Assembly: GCF_000376225.1 (NCBI RefSeq)
Contig: NZ_AQXL01000135.1
Location: 62,001-126,000, forward strand
DNA: 64,000 bases
Direction: 5' to 3'
From: Effusibacillus pohliae DSM 22757
GTDB taxonomy: Bacteria; Bacillota; Bacilli; Tumebacillales; Effusibacillaceae
In this document: in pieces, positions 1-9,311 of the stretch
Layout: each line of letters begins with the position of its first letter
How positions within the stretch are numbered: the first letter of the stretch is position 1
The notes under the pieces: model-generated
The model's database searches: none
The model's input: the letters and a program-made list of their open reading frames with translations, nothing else
What the model was told of the DNA's origin: nothing
Program-made: the position numbers and the translations under genes

Positions 1-46
1 TTGACCTCCCATACACTGTAAAAAAAGCTGAGAGGTGGGACGGAAA

Positions 47-739
47 TTGGCGATACTGATCTGCAACGACCCGGGACACGGAGGTACCGATCCTGGTGCG
101 CAAGGCAACGGGCTGCAGGAAAAAACGGTAGTGCTGGAGATTGCCCTGAAAGCGAATGAAAGGTTGAAAGCTCACGGTTTTCAAACGATTATGACGCGAA
201 CGGACGACACATTCATAGGGCTTTCCGAGCGGGCGGACATGGCGAACCGCGCGCACGCCAACTATTTCATCTCCTATCACCTGAACGCGGGAGGCGGCAG
301 CGGATTTGAATCGTATGTGATGGACGGCTATGACAATGGTGAAACCGGTCGCATTCGAAGCGTGATCCACAGCCGTGTAGCTGAATATTTTGTGAGCAAT
401 GGGCTGCCCGACCGCGGGAAGAAACAGGCTGATTTTGCCGTTTTGCGGGAAACGGTTATGCCGGCCGTACTGCTGGAACTGGGATTTATCGATAATGGAG
501 CCGATGCGGAGAAGCTGAAAGATGCGGTATTCAAGAGCGGACTGGTGGAAGCGATCGTCAGAGGGGTATGCGAAGCGTTTGGCGTTCCTTATGTACCGCC
601 GACACCGCCCTATCTGGGCTACCGGGTAATTGAAGACGGCGTGCAAACGGGAACGTACAGGGAACACAACAATATCCTGGCTGCCATTGACCGGGCGTTG
701 TCCAGGGGGGTATCGGAAATTATTGTGCGGAAAGTGTGA
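47..739 (+). CDS. N-acetylmuramoyl-L-alanine amidase (Amidase_3)
   Basis: Zinc amidase that cuts the bond between N-acetylmuramic acid and the stem peptide of peptidoglycan. The N-terminus carries the DPGHGG zinc-ligand motif, a second ligand glutamate about 14 residues later, a histidine in SYHLNAG, and the catalytic glutamate in LLELGFIDN, all in family order. There is no signal peptide; a short tail of about 45 residues follows the catalytic domain. I prefer the TTG at 47 because the purine-rich GAGAGGTGGG lies about 6 bases upstream; a GTG at 35 is in frame but falls inside that ribosome binding site. The missing export signal suggests a phage-type endolysin or a mother-cell/spore enzyme, which is inference. 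Confidence 0.88.
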   Translation: MAILICNDPGHGGTDPGAQGNGLQEKTVVLEIALKANERLKAHGFQTIMTRTDDTFIGLSERADMANRAHANYFISYHLNAGGGSGFESYVMDGYDNGETGRIRSVIHSRVAEYFVSNGLPDRGKKQADFAVLRETVMPAVLLELGFIDNGADAEKLKDAVFKSGLVEAIVRGVCEAFGVPYVPPTPPYLGYRVIEDGVQTGTYREHNNILAAIDRALSRGVSEIIVRKV

Positions 740-744
740 AAAAA

Positions 745-1823
745 CTACACCCGGTAACAATGCGGTAACCGGGTCCCTTTATTTTTTGCAGGTGGATTTC
801 TCCGGTGCTTGATCCATAACCTGGCTCGCTCCTGGCTGTCCAAGCGAGGACAGGTCAGACAGGGGCGGTTGCCCGGGAACTGGTACCACAAACAGCAGGT
901 GGAACGCACCCGCACCGACTCGGGCGGAGTGAGCGCATGCAGCCGTACGGTCTGATAGGTCGAGCGAAGAGGCGGCGCTTCAAATCCCCGACTGGTATGC
1001 AATGCTTCCAGGTGTTGCTTCAATTCGGGTGTGGTGCGGGAAGCCCCTTGGTACTGTTCGTTCAAATATCCCACATAGTTGCCGACGTTTCCCCACATAA
1101 TCGCCAGAGACAGGCCGAATTCGCCAGCGATTCGGTCGATCAGCCGGCCCAGATTGCCATCGAACACCGCTTGCAACACTTTTGCCCGCAGCTTGTCCGA
1201 GGCGGACTCGCATGGATGACGATCTGCGCTTCCGTCTCGTCTGATTTTGGTCCCCGGCTTGTCCAAGGTAGGCGCCGGGGTACGCGAACCGTTGCGGGAG
1301 GCCGCCGGTGGCAAACCGACAGGTCGAACCATTCGACCGATTCTAGAAACCGGATGGCGACCGGCAGATGTTCCCTCAGTCGAATCGCAGTCTGTTCAGC
1401 GTCCGCCAGGATGCCGATGTTGGCTGACAGCAGCGGATGCAGGACGGAAGCGAGCAGAACGCTTGCGTAGCGCTTTTGGAACAGGGAAGCGGCTGCCAAC
1501 CGGTTGCTGGAATTCATCCGGTCGGCGACGCGTTCCACCACCAGCCGCAACGTGTTGCCCGCAAGCAGTTGCTGCACCGAAACGGTTTCGCTCGCGTCCA
1601 GCTCATGCTGGGCAATGGCCGCCTGCGAGGAAGCGGTACGGATCGGGCGGAAAGTTCCGGAGGAGCCTGTATCGCTGCCGTCCGCCGGCTCGGGCGAAAC
1701 GGAACGGGGGCGGTTGGCCGTCCTTTGTGATTGGGCGTCCACCGGCTCCACCTCAAGCGGAATCTGGAGACCCCGCTTTAGCAACTCGACTTGGATTTTT
1801 GACAGAGTAACGGTTTGCTGCAT
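745..1823 (-). pseudogene. FhuF-type ferric-siderophore reductase, frameshifted
   Basis: The C-terminal part has the FhuF [2Fe-2S] signature: two adjacent cysteines, then C..C about ten residues on (CCLWYQFPGNRPCLTC). Before it comes the family MWGN segment. Such proteins reduce Fe(III)-siderophores at the inner face of the membrane to release iron. The N-terminal half starts at ATG 1823 behind GGGAGG, but the two halves lie in different frames. The frame must change between about 1330 and 1250 by one missing base (or two extra). The neighbouring ABC transporter fits the role. This is either a real inactivating mutation or a base-calling error; raw reads would decide. Family call is firm, pseudogene status less so. 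Confidence 0.72.
749..787 (+). terminator. Rho-independent terminator after the amidase
   Basis: ACCCGGT at 749-755 pairs with ACCGGGT at 768-774, and a T-rich run follows. It sits just after the amidase stop codon and faces the end of the fhuF-like gene on the other strand. Confidence 0.6.
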
Positions 1824-1872
1824 GACGGGCCTCCCTTCAGCCTGTACTCCATCCTCCACCGCTTCCGATGGT

Positions 1873-2688
1873 TCAGACAGCCGCCGCCTGTTTTCGCGTG
1901 ACGATTCTCCCTTTCCCATACGGGATACAGAGCGGCGTTCCGTAGATCGGATCCTGCGTGAGCTGACAGTCCATCCCGAACACGTCCCGCACCAGTTCTT
2001 CCGTCACGATTTCCTCCGGTTTTCCTTGCGCGTAGACGGTCCGATTTTTCAGCGCCACGATGTGGTGGGCGTAGCGGCAAGCCAGGTTCAGGTCGTGCAG
2101 CACCATGACGATCGTCCGGTTTTCCTTTTCGTTCAGCTCAAACAGGATGTCGAGCACTTCGATCTGATGAGCCATGTCCAGATAGGTCGTCGGTTCGTCC
2201 AGCAAAATCGTGTCGGTGCCCTGCGCCAGCGTCATCGCAATCCAGGCCCGCTGCCGCTGCCCGCCGGACAGGGAGTCGACAAGCTGTTCGGCAAACGGCT
2301 GCATGCGGGTCGCTTCCAGGGCAAAATCGACCATCGCCGCGTCTTCCGCCGACCATTGTTGCAACCAGGTCTGGTACGGATAGCGGCCTTGCTTGACCAA
2401 TTGCAGGACGGTCAGCCCTTCCGGGGCAACCGGCGATTGCGGGAGAATCGCCAGCCGTTTGGCGATCTCTTTCGTCGGCAGTTTGGCGATCGCCTTGCCG
2501 TCCAGCAACACCGAACCGGCCTCCGGTTTCAGCAAACGGGCGAGCGCCCGCAGCAGGGTCGACTTTCCGCAGCCGTTGCTGCCGATGAAGACGGTGATTT
2601 TTCCCTTTGGAATTTGCAAATTCAGTTGGTCAATGATGACGGTGTCTCCATAGGACAACGTCAGGTCCCGGGTTTCCAGCGTTTGCAT
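1873..2688 (-). CDS. Iron-siderophore ABC transporter ATP-binding protein
   Basis: FecE/FhuC-type ATPase that powers ferric-siderophore import. Walker A (GSNGCGKST), the LSGGQRQR signature, Walker B with [12 protein letters not shown], and a downstream switch histidine (VLHDLN) are all present in order. Length 271 residues is normal. ATG 2688 is preferred, since GGGAGGGG lies just upstream; the in-frame GTG at 2706 overlaps that site. It follows the two permease genes by 18 bases and is last of the intact transport genes in a Fur-box-controlled minus-strand operon. The substrate is probably a hydroxamate/citrate-type siderophore (YusV-like ATPase), inferred from the binding protein. Confidence 0.92.
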   Translation of the reverse strand: MQTLETRDLTLSYGDTVIIDQLNLQIPKGKITVFIGSNGCGKSTLLRALARLLKPEAGSVLLDGKAIAKLPTKEIAKRLAILPQSPVAPEGLTVLQLVKQGRYPYQTWLQQWSAEDAAMVDFALEATRMQPFAEQLVDSLSGGQRQRAWIAMTLAQGTDTILLDEPTTYLDMAHQIEVLDILFELNEKENRTIVMVLHDLNLACRYAHHIVALKNRTVYAQGKPEEIVTEELVRDVFGMDCQLTQDPIYGTPLCIPYGKGRIVTRKQAAAV

Positions 2689-2706
2689 GAGCTTCCCCTC
2701 CCTCAC

Positions 2707-3744
2707 TTACTGATGGCGGTTGCGATACAACAGGTAAATAAAAAATGGAGCGCCGATGGCCGACGTAAAAATTCCCACAGGCAGATCGACCGGCGAAAAA
2801 GCGGTCCTTGCCACCAAATCGGCCAGCAGCACGGTCAGCCCACCGACCAATGCAGCAACCGGCAGCAATGCGCCGAATGTGGAACCGACCCATTTTCGCG
2901 CGATATGGGGGGCCAGCAGTCCGACGAATGCGATCGCGCCGCCGATCGCGATCGCCGCACCGGCCAGGCCGACCGAAATCAACAACAGGAAAAACCGCTG
3001 CCGCTGCAGGGCACTGCCGACGCCCGTCGCGAGCTCGTCGCCCAATTGCTGCACGTTTCCATTTCTGCCGCAAACGAAGGCGAGCGGAATCAACACGAGC
3101 GTCCACAGGAACAGGGTGCCGACATCGTGCCAAGCGGTCCCGTACACGCTGCCGGTCAGCCAGATTTTTGCTTTGCTCGTCAGATGAATCCGGCCGCTGA
3201 CCAGGAGCAGTGTGGTCAATGCGTGCATCGCAAAATCCAGCCCGACCCCGATCAGCACCAAACGGAGCGGAGTGACCCCGTTTTTCCAGGCCAAACCGTA
3301 AATCAGCAGCGCGATCAATGCCGCGCCGAGAAACGCCACAAACGGGAGCCAGCGGATGCTGGCCGTCTCAAACAGCGTGATATAAGCCACTGCTGCCACC
3401 GATGCGCCGCCGGTGATGCCGATGATGTCCGGCGAAGCCAGCGGGTTGCGAAAGACGGCTTGCAGGATGGCACCGGCTGCCGCCAATGCCGCCCCGACCA
3501 GCATGGCGGCCAGGCTGCGCGGCAGGCGGAACGTGTGGATGATCATCCGGTCTTGTTCCGAGCCGATTCCCAGCAGGGCTTTCACCACATCGAGCGGGTG
3601 GATCGTTAGCGTGCCGATTCCCGTGCTGATGATCAATGCCAGCAGTGTGACGATCAATAGCGCCAACGTGACCCAGACCGCTTTTTTGTCGAGCAGCATC
3701 GAAACAGGCGGCCGGTTGATGCGAAACGAAACGTATTTTTTCAC
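2707..3744 (-). CDS. FecCD-family siderophore permease (second subunit)
   Basis: Integral membrane subunit of the ferric-siderophore importer, 345 residues with the usual nine to ten hydrophobic segments. The FecCD hallmarks LPRSLAAMLVGAALA, RNPLASPDIIG and the ATPase-contacting GGAIAFVGLLAPHIAR are visible. The start is a GTG at 3744 that overlaps the stop codon of the preceding permease (GTGA), so translation is likely coupled; AAAGGGG lies upstream. The reading frame stays open further upstream, but that part only mirrors the neighbouring gene. It should pair with the first permease as a heterodimer. Confidence 0.9.
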   Translation of the reverse strand: MKKYVSFRINRPPVSMLLDKKAVWVTLALLIVTLLALIISTGIGTLTIHPLDVVKALLGIGSEQDRMIIHTFRLPRSLAAMLVGAALAAAGAILQAVFRNPLASPDIIGITGGASVAAVAYITLFETASIRWLPFVAFLGAALIALLIYGLAWKNGVTPLRLVLIGVGLDFAMHALTTLLLVSGRIHLTSKAKIWLTGSVYGTAWHDVGTLFLWTLVLIPLAFVCGRNGNVQQLGDELATGVGSALQRQRFFLLLISVGLAGAAIAIGGAIAFVGLLAPHIARKWVGSTFGALLPVAALVGGLTVLLADLVARTAFSPVDLPVGIFTSAIGAPFFIYLLYRNRHQ

Positions 3745-4751
3745 GACCGGGCCAACCCCTTTCGCGCAGCGTAGAGAAAGAACGGCGTCCCGATCAAAGC
3801 GGTCATCACACTCAGCGGCATCTCTTTCGGCATCGCGATCAAACGGGCCGACACATCCGCTCCGAGCAGCAGGACCGCACCCAGCAGCCCGCTGTATGCA
3901 ACCACCCAACGCGTGTCGATTCCGACGAGAAAGCGGGCGATGTGCGGAATCACCAGCCCGACGAAACCGATCGGTCCGGCCACCGCCACCGAACTGCCGG
4001 CCTGCAGGACGATCAATAGGCCGGTTGCGATTTTTACCAACAGCGTCCGTTGACCCAAGCCTTTCGCCACATCTTCCCCCATCATCAGCAGGTTGATCGG
4101 GCCCGCGATGACGAGCGCCAGCAGCCAAGCGACAATCATATACGGGAGGACCGTCCACAGCATTTCCAGTTTTCGGCCGGCCACCGAACCGGCCAACCAA
4201 AACAGCACTTCTTCCAGCGTTTTTTCGTTTGCCGCCAACAACCCGTGTGTCAGCGAAGAAAACAGGGCGGTCATCGCTGCGCCGGCCAATGTGAGTTTGA
4301 CCGGGGACAAGCCGTCTTTTCCGATCGATCCGAGAAAATAGACGGCCATTCCGCTGAGGGCCGCGCCGACGAACGCGATCCAGGTGAACTGTGTCAGCGA
4401 ACTGACGGAAAACAGCGACACGGCCACCACCACGAAAAACGACGCGCCCGAGTTGATGCCGAAAATGCTCAGATCGGCCAGCGGATTTTTGGTCATCGCC
4501 TGCAACAGGGCGCCAGCGATGCCGAGGCTCGCTCCGACCGCCGCCGCAATCAACGCGCGCGGGACGCGGGCCTCCCGGATCACGATCTGTTCGTTCGTTC
4601 CATGAAACTGGGTATACGCTTCAATCGCCGATTTCCAGCTTATATCCATCACGCCGAACACGATGCTCGCCAGAACGGCGCCGATGAATATCAGAAACAA
4701 GAGAAACAATCCGAAGATCTTCCGTTTCCCCGACGGCAAAACATGCGTCAT
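3741..4751 (-). CDS. FecCD-family siderophore permease (first subunit)
   Basis: Inner-membrane permease of the ferric-siderophore importer, 336 residues. Family motifs are VPRALIAAAVGASLG, KNPLADLSIFGINSGA and AGPIGFVGLVIPHIAR. The start at 4751 has AGGAAGAAGGA upstream. An earlier in-frame ATG at 4823 lies upstream of the transcription start expected from the TTGACA/TAAACT promoter (4842-4813), so it is unlikely. First gene of a minus-strand operon permease-permease-ATPase-FhuF reductase, divergent from the binding-protein gene with Fur boxes between them. Confidence 0.9.
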   Translation of the reverse strand: MTHVLPSGKRKIFGLFLLFLIFIGAVLASIVFGVMDISWKSAIEAYTQFHGTNEQIVIREARVPRALIAAAVGASLGIAGALLQAMTKNPLADLSIFGINSGASFFVVVAVSLFSVSSLTQFTWIAFVGAALSGMAVYFLGSIGKDGLSPVKLTLAGAAMTALFSSLTHGLLAANEKTLEEVLFWLAGSVAGRKLEMLWTVLPYMIVAWLLALVIAGPINLLMMGEDVAKGLGQRTLLVKIATGLLIVLQAGSSVAVAGPIGFVGLVIPHIARFLVGIDTRWVVAYSGLLGAVLLLGADVSARLIAMPKEMPLSVMTALIGTPFFLYAARKGLARS

Positions 4752-4812
4752 GCCAAATCCTTCTTCCTGGCAAAAATACTCATTCGGTGCAAAACGTATG
4801 CTTTCATACCAA

Positions 4813-4868
4813 AGTTTAGGCATATGGCTCCCGATTTGTCAATGAGTTTGAAAATCATTATCATTTGA
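4813..4868 (-). promoter_or_regulatory. Promoter and Fur box of the permease operon
   Basis: On the minus strand TTGACA (4842-4837) and TAAACT (4818-4813) are 18 bases apart. A Fur-box-like 19-mer, GAAAATCATTATCATTTGA (4850-4868), lies just upstream. Fe-Fur binding here should repress uptake in iron-replete cells. Confidence 0.75.
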
Positions 4869-4870
4869 TC

Positions 4871-4928
4871 TTGACGAACGGCGAGGGATCGGTTAGGATT
4901 TAAAATGCAAATGATAATCATTATCAAT
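4871..4928 (+). promoter_or_regulatory. Promoter and Fur box of the binding-protein gene
   Basis: TTGACG (4871-4876), 17 bases, then TAGGAT form a plausible promoter. Near the expected start lies GATAATCATTATC (4913-4925), a perfect inverted repeat matching the classical Fur consensus core. This is the stronger of the two Fur sites in the divergent region. Confidence 0.8.
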
Positions 4929-4955
4929 TACTATGCGGAATCGAGGGGGAGAAAC

Positions 4956-5933
4956 ATGTCGGTAGGTACATACTTCAAACGAAACCCGATTTTCGGGTTG
5001 TTCGGGCTGCTCCTGTCAGTTGGATTGGTTGCAGCGGGGTGCGGCGTGCAGCAAACGGCAGCGCCGGCGAAAACGGAACCGGCCAGCCAAAACGGTGAGT
5101 ACACGGTCAAACACGCGATGGGCGAAACGAAAATCAAAGGCACGCCGAAGCGGGTGGTGGTGCTGACGAACGAAGGAACGGAAGCGGTGCTGGCGCTCGG
5201 CGTCAAGCCGGTCGGAGCGGTCAAGTCCTGGACGGGGGATCCCTGGTACGATCACATTAAACCGGAAATGGAAGGGGTCAAGCCGCTGGGGACGGAGCCG
5301 CAGCCGAATCTGGAGGAGATCGCCGCTCTCAAGCCGGACCTGATCCTCGGCAACAAAATGCGCCATGAAAAAATCTACCCGCAATTGTCCGCGATCGCGC
5401 CGACCGTATTTTCGGAAACGCTGCGCGGCGAGTGGAAAAACAACTTCCGGCTGTATGCGGAAGCGCTGAACAAGAAGGCGGAAGGCGAGAAGGTGATCGC
5501 CGATTTTGACAAGCGGGTCGAGGACTTCAAGAAAAAAGCGGGCGACAAGTTGAAAACGAAAGTGTCGCTGGTCCGCTTTATGCCGGATCGTACGCGGATT
5601 TACTACAATGACACGTTCGCCGGCATCATTTTGAAACAGATCGGCTTCGCTCGTCCGGAAAAACAGAACAAAGACGCGTTTGCCGATGATGTCACGAAGG
5701 AACGGATTCCGGACATGGATGGCGACATCCTGTTCTACTACACGTATGAGACTGGCAACGGCCAAGCGTCGAAAGCGGAAAAAGAGTGGACCAACGATCC
5801 GTTGTGGAAAAACCTGAACGTCGTCAAGAACGGCAAGGCGTACAAGGTCAACGACGTGATCTGGAACACCGCCGGCGGCGTTAAAGCGGCAAACCTGCTG
5901 CTGGATGATTTGGAGAAGTATTTTTTGAAGTAG
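4956..5933 (+). CDS. Iron-siderophore substrate-binding lipoprotein
   Basis: Cluster A (TroA/BtuF-fold) binding protein that captures ferric siderophore at the outer face of the membrane and hands it to the permeases. A hydrophobic signal with lipobox LVAAGC precedes the lipidated cysteine at about residue 29. The body has the usual PKRVVVL strand, a long central helix and a WNTAGGVKAA end. It resembles the YfiY/YhfQ group for citrate-hydroxamate siderophores, but the exact ligand cannot be read. Start ATG 4956 has GAGGGGGAG upstream; the earlier in-frame ATG at 4905 lies within the Fur box region. Divergent from the permease operon. Confidence 0.92.
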   Translation: MSVGTYFKRNPIFGLFGLLLSVGLVAAGCGVQQTAAPAKTEPASQNGEYTVKHAMGETKIKGTPKRVVVLTNEGTEAVLALGVKPVGAVKSWTGDPWYDHIKPEMEGVKPLGTEPQPNLEEIAALKPDLILGNKMRHEKIYPQLSAIAPTVFSETLRGEWKNNFRLYAEALNKKAEGEKVIADFDKRVEDFKKKAGDKLKTKVSLVRFMPDRTRIYYNDTFAGIILKQIGFARPEKQNKDAFADDVTKERIPDMDGDILFYYTYETGNGQASKAEKEWTNDPLWKNLNVVKNGKAYKVNDVIWNTAGGVKAANLLLDDLEKYFLK

Positions 5934-5939
5934 AATGTG

Positions 5940-5968
5940 AGGGGGTTGTCACAGGGGCAACCCCTTTT
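5940..5968 (+). terminator. Terminator after the binding-protein gene
   Basis: GGGGTTG and CAACCCC form a 7-bp stem followed by TTTT. Confidence 0.8.
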
Positions 5969-6126
5969 GACATGTATGCAAATCGTATTTTGAACGCCTG
6001 CCCGCCAACCTGTTAACGCTTCGTCCATTCCGATTCACTCTTCGTGCAGGTCAAGTATATCAGCGCTTTGATGGATCGCGGCTTGATTCCGCTGGGAGCG
6101 ATCCTCGTAAGTGCGGTAGCCGAGTA

Positions 6127-7272
6127 TCGCGGCTGGTTGACACGCTGCCCGCAAAATGCCGTCTGTTCTATGCGGTGAAGGCCAATTCGGAAGCACCGGT
6201 GCTCAAGGCGTTGGCCCCGATTGTACACGGTTTTGAGGCAGCCTCGCTAGGGGAGATCGAAAAGGTGAGGGCGGTGGACCTGGAGATCGCTGTCATCTTC
6301 GGCGGCCCCGCCAAGACAGACGACGAGATCGCGGGAGCGATCGGGTACAGAGTCAGTCTGCTGCATGTCGAGAGCCTGCACGAGTTGCAACGGATCGAGT
6401 ACATCGCCGGTCAATTGCAAACGGTGGTGCCGATCCTGCTTCGCGTTAACCTGCGGGGGCCGCTTTCCGCGGCTCAGCTGCAAATGGCGGGAGTGCCGAC
6501 ACAGTTTGGCATCGACGAAGTGCGGGTAGCGGAAGCCATTCGGCTTGCCCGGCGGTTACCGCATGTCGATCTGCAGGGATTCCATTTTCATTCGATGTCG
6601 AACAACCTGGATGCGGCCGGGCACGTTCGGTTTGTCGACCTTTGCATTCGCAAATCGCAGGAGTGGGCGAGCGAGTTTCGCCTCCCCCTGTCCTATCTGA
6701 ACGCGGGCGGGGGAATCGGGGTGAATTATCAGGATGTCGAGCAGCAGTTTGATTGGGACGCTTTTACATCCGGGCTTGACCGCATGATCCGGGAACAGGA
6801 GATGCTCGCCGGCATGATGGAACCCGCTCGCATGGGCGCTGTAAGCCAGGATCAAGGGTTGCCCGCCGGCTCCCTTTTGTTTGAATGCGGGCGGTATTTG
6901 ACGGCGGCATGCGGCTATTACGCGGCGGAAGTGGTGGATATCAAGCAAAATCACGGCAAGCAGTTTGCCGTAGTGCGCGGCGGGAGCCACCATTTCCGCC
7001 TGCCTGCCGCATGGAAGCAGAGCCATCCTTTTACCGTCGTGCCGGTTGAGGAGTGGCATTATCCGTTTCCCCGTCCGGAACTGCGTGACAGTGCCATAAC
7101 GGTGGCGGGCGAACTGTGTACGCCAAACGATGTGCTGGCGCGCGATGTGTTTGTGCCGCGGGTTCGGATTGGGGATGTGATCCTGTTCCGCTACGCCGGA
7201 GCATACGGGTGGTCGATCTCGCATCATGATTTTCTGAGCCATCCGCATCCGGAGCATATTTTTTTGGAGTAG
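6127..7272 (+). pseudogene. Type III PLP decarboxylase, 5' end missing
   Basis: Alanine-racemase-fold (fold III) decarboxylase of the ornithine/diaminopimelate decarboxylase group often found in siderophore clusters. The PLP lysine sits in LFYAVKANSE, HFHSMSNN and the GGGIG phosphate loop follow, and the C-terminal GELCTPNDVLARD and GAYGWSISHHDF motifs are intact. The only usable start in frame, GTG 6175, would place the catalytic lysine at residue 2. Homologous coding (SRLVDTLPAK) extends upstream to about 6127, after which the frame is open to 5971 but unlike the family and lacks an ATG or ribosome site. So the first 20-30 residues are lost or degenerate. Position beside siderophore uptake genes suggests a former NRPS-independent siderophore locus; that is inference. 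Confidence 0.7.
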
Positions 7273-7354
7273 CCGTTGATTCATTCCGCTTCCGCTGTAA
7301 CAGTCCGTTTTTTTCCTGACGGAGCGGTGCAGACTAGGAACATCGAAGGAGGCG

Positions 7355-7537
7355 ATGTTCATGCGAACCAGTTTGCGGCAACAGGCCAGACAAGCAGCGA
7401 ACGAACGGATGGTGGCCGGGGATGCAGGCGATCGATTGGCTCCGTCTCCCTTACTGGAAGATATCGAAACGGCGGCTGAGCTGGGGATGAGCCGGCAGCA
7501 GACGGAAGCGGTCAAAAGGCGGATCGGCAGAGGTTGA
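7355..7537 (+). CDS. Small hypothetical protein
   Basis: Predicted 60-residue charged, helix-prone protein rich in Arg, Gln and Glu. I do not recognise it. GAAGGAGGCG lies immediately upstream, so the second methionine (7361) is the better spaced start. It ends about 50 bases before hemZ in the same direction and may be cotranscribed with it. Support is only the ribosome binding site and open frame. Confidence 0.45.
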   Translation: MFMRTSLRQQARQAANERMVAGDAGDRLAPSPLLEDIETAAELGMSRQQTEAVKRRIGRG

Positions 7538-7588
7538 CGCAGGGGCGGCGCCAGAGTAGACTCAATCTAGCGGAAGGGGGCGGCGCCT

Positions 7589-9181
7589 GTGCGGATTTAC
7601 GTCAACCAAATCGGCTTCGATTTTACTGCGGAAGTCGAGGGAATGACCAGCCTGTTTTTCGAAGACGGGAGTGTGACGTTCGAACATACGGGCGATCCCG
7701 ATCTGGAACTGCGGCTGCGGTTGCAGGATGCCGACGGGACACTGTGTGCAACGGCTGAACTGTTGGAAAAAGGGGAGTTGCGCTCCACCGCCGCTGATCA
7801 GCAACAACTGCCGGTTGGCGCGGAACAGGCCGTCCGCCGGAAACGGGCGAAACAGACGGTTCTGCGGGCGATCCATGATTGTCTGACCGCTTTTACCGGG
7901 GCGGGGCAGCCGTGGGGGATTCTCACCGGAGTCCGCCCTTTAAAATTGGTGCACGGCATGCTGGAACAAGGCAGGACGCCGGACGAAATCCGCAAGACGC
8001 TGGCGGACGGTTACCGCATCTCGCCCGACCGGATCGATCTGCTGCTGGAGATCGCGGACGTGCAGTTGCGGGCAGTACCGGATCTTTATCAGTTGGCCAA
8101 TCAGGTGAGCATCTACATCGGAATCCCGTTTTGCCCGACTCACTGCGCGTATTGCACGTTCCCCGCGTACTCGATGCAGGAGAAGCATGCGTACGCACAT
8201 GATTTTCTGAAAGCGTTGGAAAAAGAGTTTGTGGCGGTCGGCCGATTTTTGCGCGAATATGGCATTCCGGTCACCAGCGTATATCTTGGAGGGGGAACGC
8301 CGACCAGCCTGAACCCGCCCGAGCTGGAATTTCTGATGGACGTGCTGTACCGGGAAATCCCCGGCGGTGCGGCATGGACGAAGCGGGCGGCAGAATCGCC
8401 GGTGCAGGCGATCGTCGGTGACGATGTACGGAATGTGGGGCCAGCCGGGATTTGGCGCGAATTTACGGTCGAGGCGGGGCGGCCGGACACGATTACACCG
8501 GAGCGGGTCGAAGTTCTGCGGCGCTACCATGTCAACCGGATTTCCGTCAATCCGCAAACGTTCAAGGCGGCAACGTTAAAAGCGATCGGCCGCGGGCATA
8601 CGCCTGATATTGTGGACCGGCGGTTTCATCTGGTGAAGGAAGCCGGATTCGAAAATATCAACATGGATATGATCCTCGGGTTGCCGGGTGAAGATCTCGA
8701 TGATGTGCGCCACACCAGGCAGCGGATCGAGGCGCTGATGCCGGATTCGGTGACAGTGCACACGCTGTCGTTCAAACGGACGGCGGTGGTGAACAAGGAA
8801 AAAGAGCGGTTTGAGATTCCGCACACGCAACTGGTTCGCATGATGATGCGGGAAACGGAGGAGTGGGCGCGCGGATTGGGGTATCACCCGTACTATGTAT
8901 ACAGGCAAAAACATATCCTCGGCAACCTGGAAAACGTCGGGTACGCCAAACCGGGCAAGGAAAGCGTCTACAACATCTGCATCATGGAAGAACGGCAGTG
9001 CATCATCGGCCTGGGCGGCGGAGCGTCCACCAAACTAATCGGCCCGGGCGGCAGAAGTTACGGACGGCACGGCAATCCGCGGGAGCCGAAGGCGTATGTG
9101 GAAACGATCGATGCGGTGATCGAAAAGAAGCTGGATCTTTTGCGGCGGCTCTATGAATCGGTTTTGCAGCCTTCGCGATAA
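7589..9181 (+). CDS. hemZ: Oxygen-independent coproporphyrinogen III oxidase-like radical SAM protein HemZ
   Basis: Radical SAM enzyme of the coproporphyrinogen dehydrogenase family, 530 residues. The cluster-binding motif CPTHCAYC lies near residue 182, followed by GGGTPTSL (SAM binding) and the HemN-type GRGHT segment. HemZ-type proteins are longer than HemN at the N-terminus, as here, and decarboxylate propionate side chains in anaerobic heme synthesis, or act as related heme-pathway enzymes. The GTG start has GGAAGGGGGC upstream. No other heme gene is nearby. Assignment to HemZ rather than HemW rests on the long N-terminal domain and is fairly safe. Confidence 0.88.
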   Translation: MRIYVNQIGFDFTAEVEGMTSLFFEDGSVTFEHTGDPDLELRLRLQDADGTLCATAELLEKGELRSTAADQQQLPVGAEQAVRRKRAKQTVLRAIHDCLTAFTGAGQPWGILTGVRPLKLVHGMLEQGRTPDEIRKTLADGYRISPDRIDLLLEIADVQLRAVPDLYQLANQVSIYIGIPFCPTHCAYCTFPAYSMQEKHAYAHDFLKALEKEFVAVGRFLREYGIPVTSVYLGGGTPTSLNPPELEFLMDVLYREIPGGAAWTKRAAESPVQAIVGDDVRNVGPAGIWREFTVEAGRPDTITPERVEVLRRYHVNRISVNPQTFKAATLKAIGRGHTPDIVDRRFHLVKEAGFENINMDMILGLPGEDLDDVRHTRQRIEALMPDSVTVHTLSFKRTAVVNKEKERFEIPHTQLVRMMMRETEEWARGLGYHPYYVYRQKHILGNLENVGYAKPGKESVYNICIMEERQCIIGLGGGASTKLIGPGGRSYGRHGNPREPKAYVETIDAVIEKKLDLLRRLYESVLQPSR

Positions 9182-9213
9182 AGAGAGGGTGCGGTGAGCC
9201 GCCAGCAGAAATC

Positions 9214-9241
9214 AGGAGAGAGTTCGCCTCTCTCCTTTTTT
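9214..9241 (+). terminator. Terminator after hemZ
   Basis: GGAGAGAG (9215-9222) pairs with CTCTCTCC (9228-9235) around a short loop, followed by six T. Confidence 0.9.
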
Positions 9242-9311
9242 CATATCCGGACCCTGGCGGAATAAAACAGATTGAATTAAAATAAAATTATGAATGATCG
9301 ATCGATTGATG

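Noticed and set aside
1504-3609. A 700-codon open frame on the plus strand opposite the siderophore ABC genes
   Set aside because: It is antiparallel to clear FecCD, ATPase and FhuF coding, is rich in Arg, Gln and His as GC-rich shadows are, and has no family motif or ribosome site.
4823-4905. Upstream ATG starts at 4823 (permease) and 4905 (binding protein)
   Set aside because: Both lie upstream of the predicted transcription starts or within the Fur box, while well-spaced ribosome sites precede 4751 and 4956.
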